Assembly: GCA_002343715.1 (NCBI GenBank) | Contig: DDSA01000096.1 | Coordinates: 1-45,533, forward strand | Source of the DNA: Phycisphaerales bacterium UBA2402 | GTDB taxonomy: Bacteria > Planctomycetota > Phycisphaerae > Phycisphaerales > UBA1924 | DNA length: 45,533 nt | Direction of reading: 5' to 3' | In this document: positions 34,065-41,833 of the stretch, piece by piece | Layout of the letters: every line of letters starts with the position of its first letter | Numbering within the stretch: the first letter of the stretch is position 1 | Translations under genes and position numbers: made by a program | The notes under the pieces: model-generated | Seen by the model: the letters and a program-made list of their open reading frames with translations, nothing else | Told to the model about the DNA's origin: nothing | The model's database searches: none

Positions 34065-36143
34065 TCAGGCACGGACCTCAGCCCCCAGCGCCGCCTTGAC
34101 GCGGTCCACCAGGGCCGCGACCGGGGCGTCAACTTCCTCGTGCCGGAGCGTCCTGTGAGGGTCGCGGAAGTGCAGGCGTACGGTCACGCTCTTGCGACCC
34201 TTCCCGACTTGCGGGCCGCGGAACGTACCGACAAAGGTGGCGCCCTCCAACGGTGGCTGCGTGTGCCGCGCGACTTCGGCGCGGAGCGCATCCCAGCGTA
34301 CCGTCTCGGGCAGCACGAATGAAACATCACGTTCGATCCCGGGAAAAGCGGGCGGCAGCACCACGGCGGTTCGGGGCGGGTACGCACCCAGCAACACAGG
34401 AAGATTCAGTTCCGCGCCGATGACGGGCCAGGAAAGGTCATGCCCCGCGGTCACATCCGCCGCGATCAGCCCGTAATACCCCAACGAGGATGTATTGAAC
34501 GTCACCGTCGCGTACGCCCTGGGATCCAGGCCTGAGCAATTCGGCGATGCGGGGGCAACCTCGAGTGGCTGGCCCGTGCCGGCAACGGCCCTCACCACCG
34601 CCTCGATCACGCCCCGCATGTGATTGACGCCCACCTGGAGTTCCTCGACTCGGGCTAATTTCCCCTTGATCGGCACATCCATGAGGAGCGCGAGTTGGAG
34701 GCTCTCGGCGGTGGTGCCCGCCGCGGCCTGGCCGAACACCGCCGCGACCTCGTAGAGCCGAACACCCCCGTCGGGCCTCACCTGGGCGTGCTGGTTGGCG
34801 CGTCGGCAGGCGAGCAGCCCGGCGAGCACGCTCGGGCGGCACACGGGTTCGCCTTTGCGACGCTCGTCGTTGATCTCGATCAGCGACATGCCCATCGGCA
34901 GCAGTGCCAGCGCCGTGTCCCGCGTGGTGAAACTGAATGTCACAGCCTCGAAGAAGTGCAGCCCGGTCAGCACCGAAGCGATCTCACGGCGCGCTGTTTC
35001 CGTGGCCTGCGGCGGACGCACGGCCACGGGAAGGGTCTCGGAAACGGTGATCGTGTCCAGCCCGCGCACGCGGACCACTTCCTCGATGAGGTCCACCTCT
35101 CGGGTCAGGTCCGGCCGCCACGCGGGGATCGTGCACTGAAGGGGTTCGCCGGAGCGTCGCTCAATACGGATTCCCAGCGGCGTGAGGTGACGGACGATCT
35201 CATCCGCGCCGATGCCGACGCCCAGCAACTCGGCGCAGCGCTCCGGCCGCAGCCGGAGGGTCGTTCCCGGTGTGAGCGGCACTCCCGCCTCGACCGATCC
35301 GGCGCACACCCGGCCGCCGGAGACTTCCGCGATCATTGCGGCGGCCCGCTCCGCCGCCGTGTGGATGGTCCGCGCATCCACGATCCGCTCAAAGCGGTGC
35401 GATGCATCGGTGCGCACCGCGTGACGGCGGGAGGCCCGCCGAACAGTGACGGGGTCCCACGTCGCCATCTCCAGGACGATGTCTGTGGTCGACGCGCCGA
35501 CCTCCGAGTCCGCGCCCCCGATCACGCCCGCCAGGCTCGTCGCGACGCGAGCATCGGCAACGACCAACTCATCCGAGGCGAGCGTTCGGGTCTTCCCATC
35601 GAGCGTGGTCAACTTCTCCTTGTCACGGGCGTAGCGAATGACGAGCGTGCCGCCTTCGATTTTGTGCAGGTCAAAGACATGGCACGGGTTCCCGAACTCC
35701 ATCGTGATGAAGTTGGTGACATCAACCACGTTGGAAATCGAACGTTGCCCGACCGATTCCAACGCCACGCGGAGCCACTCGGGGCTGGGGCCGATGCGGA
35801 CATCGCGGATCACCCTCGCGGTAAAAAGCGGACAGACCTCGGGATTCTGGTTCTCGACACGGATGAGAGAAGTGGCCGGTGTCGAATCGATTTGTGACGA
35901 GGTGATCGTGGGGAGGATGAGTGTCCGGCCAGTTCGGGCCGCGATCTCTCGGGCCGCTCCAAGATGCGAGAGTACATCGCCCCGATTGGAGGTCACCTCG
36001 AGATCGAGAACGGAATCCCCGTCCGATAGTTGTGTACGGCTTTCACTCGGAAACCCAAGGGACATCAGCGTGAGTTCGGCCTCTTCGGGCGTGCAGGCTG
36101 GAGCGCTGAGGTAGTGATTGAGCCATCGGACGCTGATATTCAT
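34065..36143 (-). CDS. pheT: Phenylalanine-tRNA ligase beta subunit, short form without the inserted OB domain
   Basis: A 692-residue protein. The opening NISVRWLNHYLSAPACTPEEAELTLMSLGFPSE runs straight into DLEVTSNRGDVLSHLGAAREIAARTGR, so the roughly 110-residue tRNA-binding (EMAP/OB) domain that bacterial PheT inserts near residue 40 is missing. The B3/B4 editing region (VDVTNFITMEFGNPCHVFDLHKI), the B5 domain, the catalytic-like core and the C-terminal anticodon-binding FDX-ACB domain (FPGIERDVSFVLPE then FRDPHRTLRHEEVDA) are present. I start at ATG 36143. No pheS is in the window, so the two subunits are encoded apart. The upstream 23 codons in frame show no similarity. Confidence 0.95.
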   Translation of the reverse strand: MNISVRWLNHYLSAPACTPEEAELTLMSLGFPSESRTQLSDGDSVLDLEVTSNRGDVLSHLGAAREIAARTGRTLILPTITSSQIDSTPATSLIRVENQNPEVCPLFTARVIRDVRIGPSPEWLRVALESVGQRSISNVVDVTNFITMEFGNPCHVFDLHKIEGGTLVIRYARDKEKLTTLDGKTRTLASDELVVADARVATSLAGVIGGADSEVGASTTDIVLEMATWDPVTVRRASRRHAVRTDASHRFERIVDARTIHTAAERAAAMIAEVSGGRVCAGSVEAGVPLTPGTTLRLRPERCAELLGVGIGADEIVRHLTPLGIRIERRSGEPLQCTIPAWRPDLTREVDLIEEVVRVRGLDTITVSETLPVAVRPPQATETARREIASVLTGLHFFEAVTFSFTTRDTALALLPMGMSLIEINDERRKGEPVCRPSVLAGLLACRRANQHAQVRPDGGVRLYEVAAVFGQAAAGTTAESLQLALLMDVPIKGKLARVEELQVGVNHMRGVIEAVVRAVAGTGQPLEVAPASPNCSGLDPRAYATVTFNTSSLGYYGLIAADVTAGHDLSWPVIGAELNLPVLLGAYPPRTAVVLPPAFPGIERDVSFVLPETVRWDALRAEVARHTQPPLEGATFVGTFRGPQVGKGRKSVTVRLHFRDPHRTLRHEEVDAPVAALVDRVKAALGAEVRA

Positions 36144-36252
36144 GGGCCGAGAGGATAGGTGATTGGTCGCCGGAAGTGGGCGCTGGGCGTGGTGTCGAAA
36201 GAAGGCACACACGTTTGAATCAACTCGCGGGCCGCCCGCGCAACAATTTTAC

Positions 36253-36281
36253 TTGACAAGACCCGTCTGATCGACCATCAT
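36253..36281 (+). promoter_or_regulatory. Putative sigma-70-type promoter of the first tandem secreted gene
   Basis: TTGACA at 36253-36258 is a perfect -35 hexamer; CATCAT at 36276-36281, after a 17-base spacer, matches 4 of 6 positions of TATAAT. It lies about 90 bases before the ATG at 36370, in the divergent region with pheT. Confidence 0.5.
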
Positions 36282-36369
36282 GGGGCATCTGTGACTCGCT
36301 CGTTCCTTTGCGGGTCGTTCTGTCATGTCGTAATTGAGCGAAGCGTTCATGGGATCAACGGAGTGATGA

Positions 36370-37569
36370 ATGCTGACCATGAAACAGGCGTGGGCGTTGT
36401 GTGGGGCACTGGCCGCCACGGGGGTAGCGTGGGCGCAGCCGGCGCACGATGACTGCGATAACGCGATCAACATCGCGCCCGCTTCGCTCCCGTTCTTGTC
36501 CCCTGCCATTGATATCCGGGACGCGAATCCGCTCGGCGAGTTCGGCGGGTGCGCGCCGATCGGATTTTCAGTCTGGTACAAGATCCGACCCACCGCCGGC
36601 GGCGTGCTCCGTGCCGCCGTGTGCGAAGATGATGCGCCCGGAGCGACGGTTTTCGATTCCGTGATCCAGGTGTACCAGAGCATGGACGGAACCTGCGAAA
36701 CGCTGATCCAGCACGCCTGCAACGACGATCTCTGCGATTTCCGATCGGACATCACCTTCGCGGTGGAAGCGAACACCTGGTACTACATTCAGGTCGGGCA
36801 ATGGGGGTTTGACGAACCGTTCGACGGCGAGGAGCACATTCAAATTCTCATCGCCGCGCCCACTCCTCCCCCCGACGATCGCTGGGTGGAGGAAGGCGAT
36901 GCGGAGGACACGGTGGCGGGGGCGCAGCGCGTCGAGCGTTCCGGTCAGACTGCACTCAGCGGCATCCAGGGGATGCTCGAACCCGACGGGATCGACATGT
37001 TCCTCATCGAGATCTGTGATCCATCGCAGTTCAGCGCCAGCACGCGAGGTTCAACGCCCTTCGACACCCAGTTGTTCCTCTTCAGCGCCGATGGTTTCGG
37101 CATCACCTTCAACGATGATGCCGGCGACTCACTCCAGTCCACCATCACCGGCCAGTTCGTCCAATCGCCCGGGCAATACCTGATCGCTGTCGGCCAGTAC
37201 AACACCGACCCGCAGACCTCGACCAACGCCCTGATCTGGAACAACCAGCCCTTCGATGTGGAGCGAGCGCCCGACGGCCCGGGCGCCGCCGGCATGCTGC
37301 ACCACTGGTCGGGCCTCGGCGGTTCCGGTGGGCCGTACCTCATCCGGATGACCGGCGCGGCGTTCCTGAACGGATGTGGATCGGGCGGCTCATGCCCGGC
37401 CTGCGCGGCTGATTTCAATGAAGACGGCGGTGTGGATGGCGGTGATGTCGAGGCCTTCTACGTCGCGTGGGAGGAAGGCGCCGAGTGCGGAGATGTGAAT
37501 CTCGACGGCGGCGTTGATGGCGGCGATGTCGAAGCCTTCTTCGTCGTGTGGGAGCAGGGCGGTTGCTGA
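36370..37569 (+). CDS. Secreted modular protein with GC-ending dockerin-like tail (tandem member 1)
   Basis: A 399-residue protein with a signal peptide ending in GVAWAQ. Module A (about 24-150) holds FSVWYKI, paired Cys and NTWYYIQVGQW and resembles CUB or PPC-type beta-sandwiches. Module B (about 160-330) has DDRWVEEGDAEDT, DMFLIEICD, FDTQLFLFSADGFGITFNDD and PGQYLIAVGQY, like a bacterial pre-peptidase C-terminal domain. The tail after Cys-Pro-Ala-Cys has two calcium-type loops (DFNEDGGVDGGDVE and DVNLDGGVDGGDVE), each followed by an F-x-W-E helix, and ends WEQGGC. GGAG lies 7 bases before the ATG. It is extracellular; the ligand is unknown. Confidence 0.88.
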   Translation: MLTMKQAWALCGALAATGVAWAQPAHDDCDNAINIAPASLPFLSPAIDIRDANPLGEFGGCAPIGFSVWYKIRPTAGGVLRAAVCEDDAPGATVFDSVIQVYQSMDGTCETLIQHACNDDLCDFRSDITFAVEANTWYYIQVGQWGFDEPFDGEEHIQILIAAPTPPPDDRWVEEGDAEDTVAGAQRVERSGQTALSGIQGMLEPDGIDMFLIEICDPSQFSASTRGSTPFDTQLFLFSADGFGITFNDDAGDSLQSTITGQFVQSPGQYLIAVGQYNTDPQTSTNALIWNNQPFDVERAPDGPGAAGMLHHWSGLGGSGGPYLIRMTGAAFLNGCGSGGSCPACAADFNEDGGVDGGDVEAFYVAWEEGAECGDVNLDGGVDGGDVEAFFVVWEQGGC

Positions 37570-37607
37570 TCCGTTGCGGTTCGGCGACGATGTCCGCGAT
37601 CTTTCAC

Positions 37608-37637
37608 GCCCCGGGCCGCAACGCCCGGGGCTTTTTT
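37608..37637 (+). terminator. Strong Rho-independent terminator
   Basis: GCCCCGGGC (37608-37616) and its complement (37623-37631) form a 9-bp stem with a 6-base loop, followed by six T. It isolates tandem member 1 from member 2. Confidence 0.9.
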
Positions 37638-37707
37638 GCGCGGCGGCGGGCCTAACAATCCGGGCGGAGACGACGGCAGTTCGCGGTACAAAGTCGGGAG
37701 AAGAGAG

Positions 37708-38889
37708 TTGAACTACAAGGTCATCACATTCATCGGTGCGGTTGTCGCGGCGGGAGATGTCTTCGCTCAGCCGATCAATGACGCCTGCCCCGGTGCCCTG
37801 GATCTGACGGGCCAGACCTTTCCGCTTCGGACTCCGCCGATCTCGCTGCTCGATGCATCGACGGAAGCGGAAGTGCCCGCCGGGTGCGCCCCCTTCGGGC
37901 ACACTGTCTGGTACAAGTTTGTGCCCGCCGCCGCGGGGGATGTTGTCGTCTCTACGTGCGCGGCGGACGCGCCGGGTACGACGCTGACGGACACCGTGGT
38001 TGTGCTGTACCGAAGCAGCGGGGCATCCTGCGGTGTGCTGACGCCGATCGCGTGCAGCGATGATGCCTGCGGCTTGCGTTCCCGTCTCGCGGCCACGGTC
38101 GTCGCGGGGACGACGTATTTCATCCAGGTCGGGGCTTATGTCGATTCGCCGCCGGCGCCGGGGCGCGATCTGGTCTCTCTCGAACTGACCGCACCCTTCC
38201 CGTTGCCTTCCGATCGTTGGGTCGAGCAGGGTGATGCCGGCGAACTGATCGATACCGCGCAGAATCCCGAAGGTGATGGCGCTCTCGGCAGCATCGGCGG
38301 TCATCTCGAAGCGGGGGGGGCAGACCTGTACAGCATCGACATCTGCGATGCTTCGATCTTCTCGGCGGCGGTTGCGGGAGGGCCTTTCTTCGACTCACAA
38401 CTCTTCCTCTTCGATGCTGAGGGGCACGGTGTCGTGATGAACGATGACCATGACGGATCGCTCCTGTCGCGGTTGACGGGCGCGTTGCTGCCTGGGCCGG
38501 GTGTGTATTACCTGGGCATCTCGGAGTTCGACCGTGACCCGGTCAACGAGGACGGCTTGGAGATCTGGGCCGATGGTCCCAGCGCCGAGGAGCGTTCCCC
38601 CGATGGGCCGGGCGGCGACGGAATGCTCGCGGGTTGGACCATCGGCGGGTTCACCGGACATGCGTATGTCATCGAACTGACCGGCGCCTGCTTCCCGGTC
38701 ATCGGCACATGCTGGGGACGCTGCCCGGCGGATTACGACCGCAACGGCGGCATCGACGGAGCGGATGTCGAGGCGTTTTTCACCGACTGGGAGGTCGGAG
38801 AGTCGTGCGCTGATGCGAATCGTGATGGAAGTGTTGATGGGGCGGACCTGGAGTCGTTCTTCATCTCCTGGGAACGCGGCGGCTGCTGA
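37708..38889 (+). CDS. Secreted modular protein with GC-ending dockerin-like tail (tandem member 2)
   Basis: A 393-residue paralogue of member 1 with the same order: signal peptide (YKVITFIGAVVAAGDVFAQ), module A (NDACPGALDLTGQTFPL, TVWYKFVPA, STCAADAPGTTLTDTVVVLY, GTTYFIQVGAY), module B (SDRWVEQGDAGE, DLYSIDICD, FDSQLFLFDAEGHGVVMNDD, PGVYYLGISEF) and the two-loop dockerin-like tail ending WERGGC. The start is TTG 37708, 7 bases after GGGAG; it aligns with the start of the other members, and no ATG is placed as well. The gene follows a strong terminator, yet I found no clear -35/-10 pair in the 70 bases before it. Confidence 0.87.
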   Translation: MNYKVITFIGAVVAAGDVFAQPINDACPGALDLTGQTFPLRTPPISLLDASTEAEVPAGCAPFGHTVWYKFVPAAAGDVVVSTCAADAPGTTLTDTVVVLYRSSGASCGVLTPIACSDDACGLRSRLAATVVAGTTYFIQVGAYVDSPPAPGRDLVSLELTAPFPLPSDRWVEQGDAGELIDTAQNPEGDGALGSIGGHLEAGGADLYSIDICDASIFSAAVAGGPFFDSQLFLFDAEGHGVVMNDDHDGSLLSRLTGALLPGPGVYYLGISEFDRDPVNEDGLEIWADGPSAEERSPDGPGGDGMLAGWTIGGFTGHAYVIELTGACFPVIGTCWGRCPADYDRNGGIDGADVEAFFTDWEVGESCADANRDGSVDGADLESFFISWERGGC

Positions 38890-38995
38890 ACATGATCCGA
38901 ACCGTGCTCGATCGACACAGTGACCGTGTTCTCATGTACTGCAAGAACGTCGAGCGTTACACGCACGCAGATCGATGGAATTGCACCAAGTTCGA

Positions 38996-39025
38996 TTGAC
39001 GTCCCCCCCCTCTTTCGAGTATTCT
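38996..39025 (+). promoter_or_regulatory. Putative promoter of tandem member 3
   Basis: TTGACG at 38996-39001 and TATTCT at 39020-39025 are separated by 18 bases; the hexamers match 5 of 6 and 4 of 6 of the sigma-70 consensus. The same two hexamers and spacing recur before member 5, and nearly so before member 4. The leader to the ATG is about 95 bases. Confidence 0.65.
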
Positions 39026-39123
39026 GGTGCGTGACAGCTGTTGTCAACGCGCCGATTACAAGGATGGCGGCTGTTATCGTAATGGCGTGTGAGCGACGGG
39101 CGTGATGCGGAAAGTGAGGACGA

Positions 39124-41559
39124 ATGGGCTTTGTGAACGGACTCCGACCGGTCTTGGCGATCTGCGCGATGCTCTGTCTTCGCGCACTGGCCGTCGACAC
39201 GCCCGAGGTCGAACCCAACGACGGCAAGGCCGGCGCAACGACCGTGAATAACGGCGGATTAGGGTTAGTTTCCGGGGACACCATCAGCGGATCAACCACC
39301 GGCGCGAGCGGTGGCGGGGGTGGATCTTCCGATTACTTCATTATCACGACGGCACCGACGGCCTACGGCTTTTATCGCCATGAACTGGCGCTCACCTCGC
39401 CCACCCCCGGCCATACCGTGACGATCCGTGGACTCTCGCAGACCAACGGCGTCATCAACGCGGGGACGGATGTCACGCTCCAGACCGGGGTGTTGGGGTA
39501 CCCGGCGCAATCGCCCGATGCCAGAACCGTGGTGTGGTTCGGCTTCGGGAAAGGCGAGCGTGTGTATGTGCGCGTGACGGGAACAAAGTCCACCACCGCA
39601 CCTTATTCGTTGACGCTGACCACAAGCCCCGTGCCGCCCCTGCCGTTGCCGGGCGTGATGATCGAAGGCAGCCTGACGGTCGAGCGTGACCCGGTGAACA
39701 TGACCGACACCGATTTCTGGATGTACAACGGGTTCTTCGCGGCCATCCCCGGGTACGGTAACGACAATCCCAATCGTCTGACGCGTCCGTACACGCCGGG
39801 AACCTACTACATCGGCCTCTCGAACAACAACACCGCCAACAACCTCGCCAGCCCCGGCGACGATTTGAACCGATCCGGGAACGTGACCGACTTCGCCGAT
39901 GTCCTGGTCAACAGCAGCGCCACGACAGGCCTGGACCTGGGGATGACGGTCAACGGCGGTGCTGGCCTGGTGAACGCGGCATCCACCAAGACCCGGCCGT
40001 TCGACGTGACCCTGTATTGTTTCACCGTCTTCCCCAACACCATCTCCACACCACCCGTGGGTCAGGCCGAGGTTGAACCGGGTGAGACCGACAACTGTGC
40101 CCGCGGCGTCGTCTGCCTGCGCGTCACCGCCACGCCCGGCGCCAACCCGCCCAGTTCCGGTGTGAGTGTGCAGGTCAACCTCTCCGCGATCGGATTGGGC
40201 GTGCAGACCATGCTGGATAACGGGCTGGGGTGCGATGCCTTTGGAGGCGATCTGGTCTTTTCACTTCAAGTGCCCATCCCGCCCGGCACATTCCCGGGGA
40301 CGTACACCTTCCCGTTCATTGTGCGCGATGCACAAGAGCGCGTCAGCCAGGGTTTCATGCAACTCCGGATCAATGGATGCGGCGCGGCACCCCCCATTGA
40401 TTCTTGCGAGCAGGCGTGGACCATCGTGCCCGGGGAAGTTTTCGCCGGAACCACTATCAACGCGACCCTCGACCCGAACCTGCGGAACTGCCGCGGCGGC
40501 GACATCACCGCCCCGGGAGTGTGGTTCCGCACCGTTGGCAACGGGCGGCGCATGACTGTCCAGTTGTGCGCCAGCGCCAACCCGTTCAATGCGCAGGTGT
40601 CGGTCTTCTGCGGCACGGGCGGCTGTGACGAACTCGACTGCATCGGCGGCGATGACGATTCCTGCGGGGTGTTGCCGCGTTTTTCGTGGTGCACGGAAGA
40701 AGGCGGGGTGTACTACATCCTGGTTCATGGCACGGGGTCGGCGGTCGGGGAGTTTCTCCTCGAACTCGATGACAACGGGGTGCCCTGCACCTCGGCGCTC
40801 CCGTGCGCTCCCCGCGGGGCGTGCTGTCTCGTTGATGGGTGCAGGACTGTCACCCGCGAGGAGTGCGCGCTCGCCGGAGGGGACTACCTCGGAGACTTCT
40901 CCTCCTGCATCGCCGCGGATACCCGCACAAGGTTTATTTCGTCCAACGCCTTCCCGATGACCGTTCCAGACAACTCGCCCACCGGGATCACGGCCACGAT
41001 CTTTGTACCCTTCGGCAGCGGACTTGTGAGCAACCTGGTGCCGGTCATCGGGCTTCGTCACGGCACGGTCTCGGACCTGACCGTGACTCTCACCCACAAC
41101 ACCACGACCGTGACGCTGATGTCGGCCGAAGACGGCACCGCTGATGTGGACGGCGCGTACGAGTTCGCCGATTACGCATCCCGGTTTCTGGGCCAAGGCC
41201 GCGGCACGCCGATCCAACCGGGGGTCTACCGGCCCCGCAACCCACTGGGAGCATTCGACGGCCAACTGTTCCAGGGTCTTTGGACGCTGCGCGTGACAGA
41301 TACCTCTCCATCAACGGTCGGACAGGTCCTGGGCTTTGCCCTCAGGACCGCGACAATTACCGAGAACTGCCCGTCGGAATGTCCTTTGTGCGCGGCGGAC
41401 TACAACGGCGACGGTGGAATCGACGGGGCCGATGTGCAGGCATTCTACGGAGCATGGGAGTCGGGCGATGCCTGCTCGGATGTCAACGGCGATGGTGGCA
41501 TCGATGGGTCTGACGTGCAGTTCTTCTTCGAGGCATGGGAAAACGGGGATTGTTCGTAA
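39124..41559 (+). CDS. Large secreted modular protein with P-domain and dockerin-like tail (tandem member 3)
   Basis: An 811-residue protein. In order: a signal peptide (LAICAMLCLRALA), a PPC-like region starting EVEPNDGKA with GDTISGSTTG (about 25-170), a second sandwich with PGTYYIGLSNNN, an Ig-like module (about 315-425), a module-A-type domain (SCEQAWTI, GVWFRTVG, GVYYILVHGTG), a small Cys motif (GACCLVDGC, then CALAGGDYLGDFSSC), a proprotein-convertase P-domain-like sandwich (VTVTLTH region, FDGQLFQGLWTLRVTD, GQVLGFAL) and the two-loop tail (DYNGDGGIDGADVQ, DVNGDGGIDGSDVQ) ending WENGDCS. No catalytic domain is seen. The product is probably an extracellular structural or adhesive protein. 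Confidence 0.88.
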   Translation: MGFVNGLRPVLAICAMLCLRALAVDTPEVEPNDGKAGATTVNNGGLGLVSGDTISGSTTGASGGGGGSSDYFIITTAPTAYGFYRHELALTSPTPGHTVTIRGLSQTNGVINAGTDVTLQTGVLGYPAQSPDARTVVWFGFGKGERVYVRVTGTKSTTAPYSLTLTTSPVPPLPLPGVMIEGSLTVERDPVNMTDTDFWMYNGFFAAIPGYGNDNPNRLTRPYTPGTYYIGLSNNNTANNLASPGDDLNRSGNVTDFADVLVNSSATTGLDLGMTVNGGAGLVNAASTKTRPFDVTLYCFTVFPNTISTPPVGQAEVEPGETDNCARGVVCLRVTATPGANPPSSGVSVQVNLSAIGLGVQTMLDNGLGCDAFGGDLVFSLQVPIPPGTFPGTYTFPFIVRDAQERVSQGFMQLRINGCGAAPPIDSCEQAWTIVPGEVFAGTTINATLDPNLRNCRGGDITAPGVWFRTVGNGRRMTVQLCASANPFNAQVSVFCGTGGCDELDCIGGDDDSCGVLPRFSWCTEEGGVYYILVHGTGSAVGEFLLELDDNGVPCTSALPCAPRGACCLVDGCRTVTREECALAGGDYLGDFSSCIAADTRTRFISSNAFPMTVPDNSPTGITATIFVPFGSGLVSNLVPVIGLRHGTVSDLTVTLTHNTTTVTLMSAEDGTADVDGAYEFADYASRFLGQGRGTPIQPGVYRPRNPLGAFDGQLFQGLWTLRVTDTSPSTVGQVLGFALRTATITENCPSECPLCAADYNGDGGIDGADVQAFYGAWESGDACSDVNGDGGIDGSDVQFFFEAWENGDCS

Positions 41560-41652
41560 CAAACCCGCCATCAGGAGGCAAGTACTGCACCTTCGGCCCG
41601 AATGAACGCTTGTGCAATTCATTTGGAACGCATCGGATTGGCGTAAATTCTC

Positions 41653-41682
41653 TTGACGTCAACCCAAGGTTGTGTGTACATT
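41653..41682 (+). promoter_or_regulatory. Putative promoter of tandem member 4
   Basis: TTGACG at 41653-41658 and TACATT at 41677-41682, 18 bases apart. The -35 hexamer and spacing are identical to those before members 3 and 5. The leader to the ATG at 41834 is about 145 bases, and nothing else is evident in it apart from the AGGAGA ribosome binding site at 41823-41828. Confidence 0.6.
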
Positions 41683-41833
41683 GTAACTAAGTATCGACAT
41701 GTGCCGCGGTCAGTTGTTTCAGTGTGTCCTTTTACCGACGGTGCTTTGACTTCGCGTGTGTTGTGTGGCTTCTCTATGGCACAAGCCCTGGAAGCCCTTT
41801 TTCGTGGTTGGTTTGATTCATCAGGAGAGCGAA

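Noticed and set aside
37638..37707. A promoter for tandem member 2 around TACAAA at 37687
   Set aside because: No -35 hexamer is found at a suitable distance, so I did not list it.
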